Assembly (NCBI GenBank): GCA_903916595.1
Contig: CAIWXI010000077.1
Location: forward strand, 1 to 43,256
Reading direction: 5' to 3'
Length of the DNA stretch: 43,256 nucleotides
From: an uncultured Bacteroidales bacterium
Lineage (GTDB): Bacteria > Bacteroidota > Bacteroidia > Bacteroidales > FEN-979
Shown: positions 41,641 to 43,256 of the stretch, piece after piece
Numbering within the stretch: the first letter of the stretch is position 1
Layout: each line of letters begins with the position of its first letter
Position numbers and translations under genes: made by a program
The notes under the pieces: generated by a model
What the model was told of the DNA's origin: nothing
Seen by the model: the letters and a program-made list of their open reading frames with translations, nothing else
The model's database searches: none

Positions 41641-42498
41641 TTATAGTATTACTTCCTGCCATCCTTTCGCAGTAAGGACCCGTTGAGAACGAAATCCAAG
41701 GTTTCTCAGAGTGGATTTGGCTTCATCGAACAGGAACGACAGCTCTTCCGGCTTGTGGGCGTCGGAGCTTACCGTTACCGGGATATTCCTTTTAAGGATC
41801 TTTTTCAGGACCTCAGGTCCCGGGAAAAGCGTATCGGAGCGCTTTTTATACAAACCGCGGGTATTCACTTCGATTACTGTCCCTGAAGCCGCGGCCAGGT
41901 CTAAGGTTTCATCAACAAGCTTAGTGTACCAGGCATCGCTTTCCGAAAAATAACGCCCGCGGTTATACATTTTTACCTTGTCGAGATGGCCGATGATATC
42001 AGGTTTATGCTCCAGGATCATTTCCTGCACCTGACGGTAGTAGGCTGTAACAGCATTGCGACCGTCGCCCCCAAAAATCCGCAGAATACCGTCATCATAA
42101 ATAGAAATATCAGGACCGTCGATAAACCAAAGGCCTTCACCGCGGCCATCACGCACCAGGTGCACCGAACCGATGGTATAATCAAACTGATGTTTTTTAC
42201 GTAATTCCTCAAATGAAACCGTCAGACCCGGAATAAAATCAATCTCGATACCCAGAAGAATTTCAATTGTTTTTTCTGCGGATGAGGGAGAGGCGTATTT
42301 CTTTTTCAGTTCCCTTATGGCGCGGCAGTAAAGCGGAAGATTTTTCTCCTTCAGGGCAAAGGAATTCTCAAACGGAACAGGGGAATGGTCGCTGAAACCC
42401 AAAACCGAAAAACCCTGTTTCAGAGCTTCTTCAACATAACGTTCCGGCTCCGACGAACCGTCGGACCAGCGTGTGTGGGTATGGAGGTTATAGTTCAA
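41641..42498 (-). CDS. PHP-domain phosphatase of the histidinol-phosphatase type
   Basis: The 285-aa protein has the PHP metal motifs: HTHTRWSDG (His6, His8, Asp13), GFSDHSP, a Glu in IEIDFIPG, GSVHLV, GHLDKVKM and SSDAHKPEEL. This matches the HisK/HisJ group that dephosphorylates histidinol phosphate, but related PHP proteins have other substrates. The likely start is a TTG at 42498, just before Asn-Tyr-Asn-Leu-His-Thr-His; no ATG is available and an in-frame stop lies six codons upstream. That start codon is at the edge of a 7-bp repeat array. Confidence 0.88.
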   Translation of the reverse strand: MNYNLHTHTRWSDGSSEPERYVEEALKQGFSVLGFSDHSPVPFENSFALKEKNLPLYCRAIRELKKKYASPSSAEKTIEILLGIEIDFIPGLTVSFEELRKKHQFDYTIGSVHLVRDGRGEGLWFIDGPDISIYDDGILRIFGGDGRNAVTAYYRQVQEMILEHKPDIIGHLDKVKMYNRGRYFSESDAWYTKLVDETLDLAAASGTVIEVNTRGLYKKRSDTLFPGPEVLKKILKRNIPVTVSSDAHKPEELSFLFDEAKSTLRNLGFRSQRVLTAKGWQEVIL

Positions 42499-42613
42499 TG
42501 TACGATGTACGATTTACGATGTACGAATTCATTTACGACTCACGGATCACGACTCACGATTCACTATTCACGGTTCACGACTCACGATTCACGACTCACG
42601 ACTCACGACTCCC
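42499..42613. repeat. 7-bp tandem array between the U32 and PHP genes
   Basis: Read on the minus strand, about eleven units of the type GTCGTGA, ATCGTGA, ACCGTGA and GTCGTAA are followed by ATGAATTC and four units GTACATC/GTAAATC. The U32-family stop codon (TGA, 42605-42603) is inside it and the PHP TTG start follows directly. It is of the same kind as the array at 15875-15944. Confidence 0.85.
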
Positions 42614-43256
42614 CATTCACGATCTTATACACCTTATCCGCCCTGCGTAGCATGACATCCACCGGGATCGAACAGAATTCGCCTTTCACGGTTTTCTTCA
42701 CTTCCTGCAGGTCGACACGGATTTCGGGGATGGTGAAATCCACCACGCCGGTTGTAGGTCCCTGGATGTAGATTCGTTCACCTTTCGAAAGGCTTCCCGA
42801 TTCCATTTTGATCTCGGCCACCTTCAGTTTCTTGAAATAATTGGTGACCTTGCCCACATACTCCTTGGTGGTCGTGGCAACAGATCCATGCTGTTTGGCC
42901 CATTCACCCATTTTCCGCCCAAGGTAATACCCATCCCAGAAACCGCGGTTGTAAACGGTTTTCAGACGGGCCATCCAGCCTTCGACTTTTTCTTCGCTGT
43001 AAGTGCCGTCAATTACCGAATCCACAGCCTCACGATAACATGAAACCACGGTTTTCACATACTCAGGACTCCTTCCGCGGCCTTCGATCTTTAGCACACA
43101 CACACCCGCTTTCAGGATCTTATCGAGAAAACCTATGGTGCAAAGGTCTTTGGGCGACATGATGTATTCGTTGTCGACCACCAGTTCTATTTCGCCATCG
43201 GAATCAGTTACCCGGTAAGGCCTGCGGCAGGTCTGGTAGCAGGAACCCCTGTTTGC
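42603..43256 (-). CDS. U32 peptidase-family protein (N-terminal part cut by window edge)
   Basis: The frame is open from the window end (43256) to the TGA at 42603, giving about 217 residues. It enters at ANRGSCYQTCRRPYR, the conserved cysteine motif of U32 family proteins, then has the MSPKDLCTIGFLDKILKAGVCVLKIEGRGRSPEYV segment in which Cys and the KIEGR turn are typical, and a C-terminal barrel-like domain (from about 130). U32 homologues such as YegQ/TrhP take part in tRNA U34 hydroxylation, and others are called collagenases; which applies cannot be decided here. Confidence 0.88.
   Translation of the reverse strand, partial: ANRGSCYQTCRRPYRVTDSDGEIELVVDNEYIMSPKDLCTIGFLDKILKAGVCVLKIEGRGRSPEYVKTVVSCYREAVDSVIDGTYSEEKVEGWMARLKTVYNRGFWDGYYLGRKMGEWAKQHGSVATTTKEYVGKVTNYFKKLKVAEIKMESGSLSKGERIYIQGPTTGVVDFTIPEIRVDLQEVKKTVKGEFCSIPVDVMLRRADKVYKIVNGES

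Noticed and set aside
41639-41662. Longer start of the 40442-41638 lipoprotein
   Set aside because: It would place eight residues before the lipoprotein signal and overlap the PHP gene; the ATG at 41638 gives a normal signal peptide.
42499-42613. Possible CRISPR array
   Set aside because: Units are 7 bp and contiguous, with no spacers and no cas genes in the window.
42385-42771. 128-aa plus-strand frame with repeated Thr-His-Asp-Ser-Arg-Leu
   Set aside because: This is translation of the 7-bp array on the strand without stops, antisense to the PHP and U32 genes.

Overview
The window reads as chromosomal DNA of an uncultured Bacteroidota, most likely a Bacteroidales relative. The evidence is: TTTG / TAnnTTTGC promoters in front of several genes and tRNAs; secreted proteins with type IX secretion (T9SS) C-terminal sorting domains; lipoproteins with a Cys-Lys-Lys start after the signal peptide; Bacteroidota-typical families (DUF4175, FISUMP, DUF3857/transglutaminase pairs, a YbeY lacking its third His); and gene order such as ybeY-mnmG and purH-mreBCD. 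I see no phage, insertion sequence, integrase or CRISPR array. Nearly everything is housekeeping or cell-envelope DNA.

Layout. 1-7043 (minus): a compact run of a 1141-aa DUF4175 membrane protein, a small ATPase-like protein, ybeY, mnmG and a methyltransferase cut by the window edge. Two parS-like sites (core GTTTCACGTGGAAC) lie on either side of mnmG. 7125-11341 (plus): gltX, then an overlapping three-gene envelope cassette (lipoprotein, outer-membrane barrel, lipoprotein). 11298-15320: a secreted DUF1028 protein, a FISUMP lipoprotein, tRNA-Gln(CUG) and glnS. 15515-20004: folB, a hairpin made of 7-bp repeats, tRNA-Cys, and the purH-mreB-mreC-mreD operon read toward the tRNA. 20140-25494: an FtsX/MacB-type permease, a ferritin-like diiron protein, methylmalonyl-CoA epimerase, cysteine dioxygenase, tRNA-Ala, an RNA ligase/phosphodiesterase-fold protein, a small membrane protein and a T9SS-exported PKD-like protein. 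25663-29381: an ECF sigma factor with a small membrane protein and a fructosamine-kinase-like protein, then lutB and rpiB on the other strand. 29837-38379 (plus): nadA, a MORN-like repeat protein, an RluB-type pseudouridine synthase with a repeat-rich basic tail, a REC-PAS protein, and two DUF3857 proteins, the second a transglutaminase-like pseudoenzyme. 38443-43256 (minus): dnaG, a lipoprotein, a PHP phosphatase and a U32 peptidase-family protein cut by the edge.

How the genes fit together. Translation and tRNA metabolism is heavily represented: gltX, glnS with its tRNA, mnmG, ybeY, rluB, two further tRNAs and possibly the U32 protein. Cell shape (mreBCD), replication (dnaG, parS sites) and cofactor synthesis (folB, nadA, purH) fill much of the rest.

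Most worth a second look: the parS pair; three short tandem arrays with 7- or 8-bp units that sit exactly on gene ends and, because the unit is not a multiple of three, put stop codons in several frames; three palindromes sharing a TTGTTAA half-site between rpiB and nadA; the active/dead transglutaminase pair; and the overlapping lipoprotein-barrel-lipoprotein cassette. I found no clear defence island or other large unnamed system.
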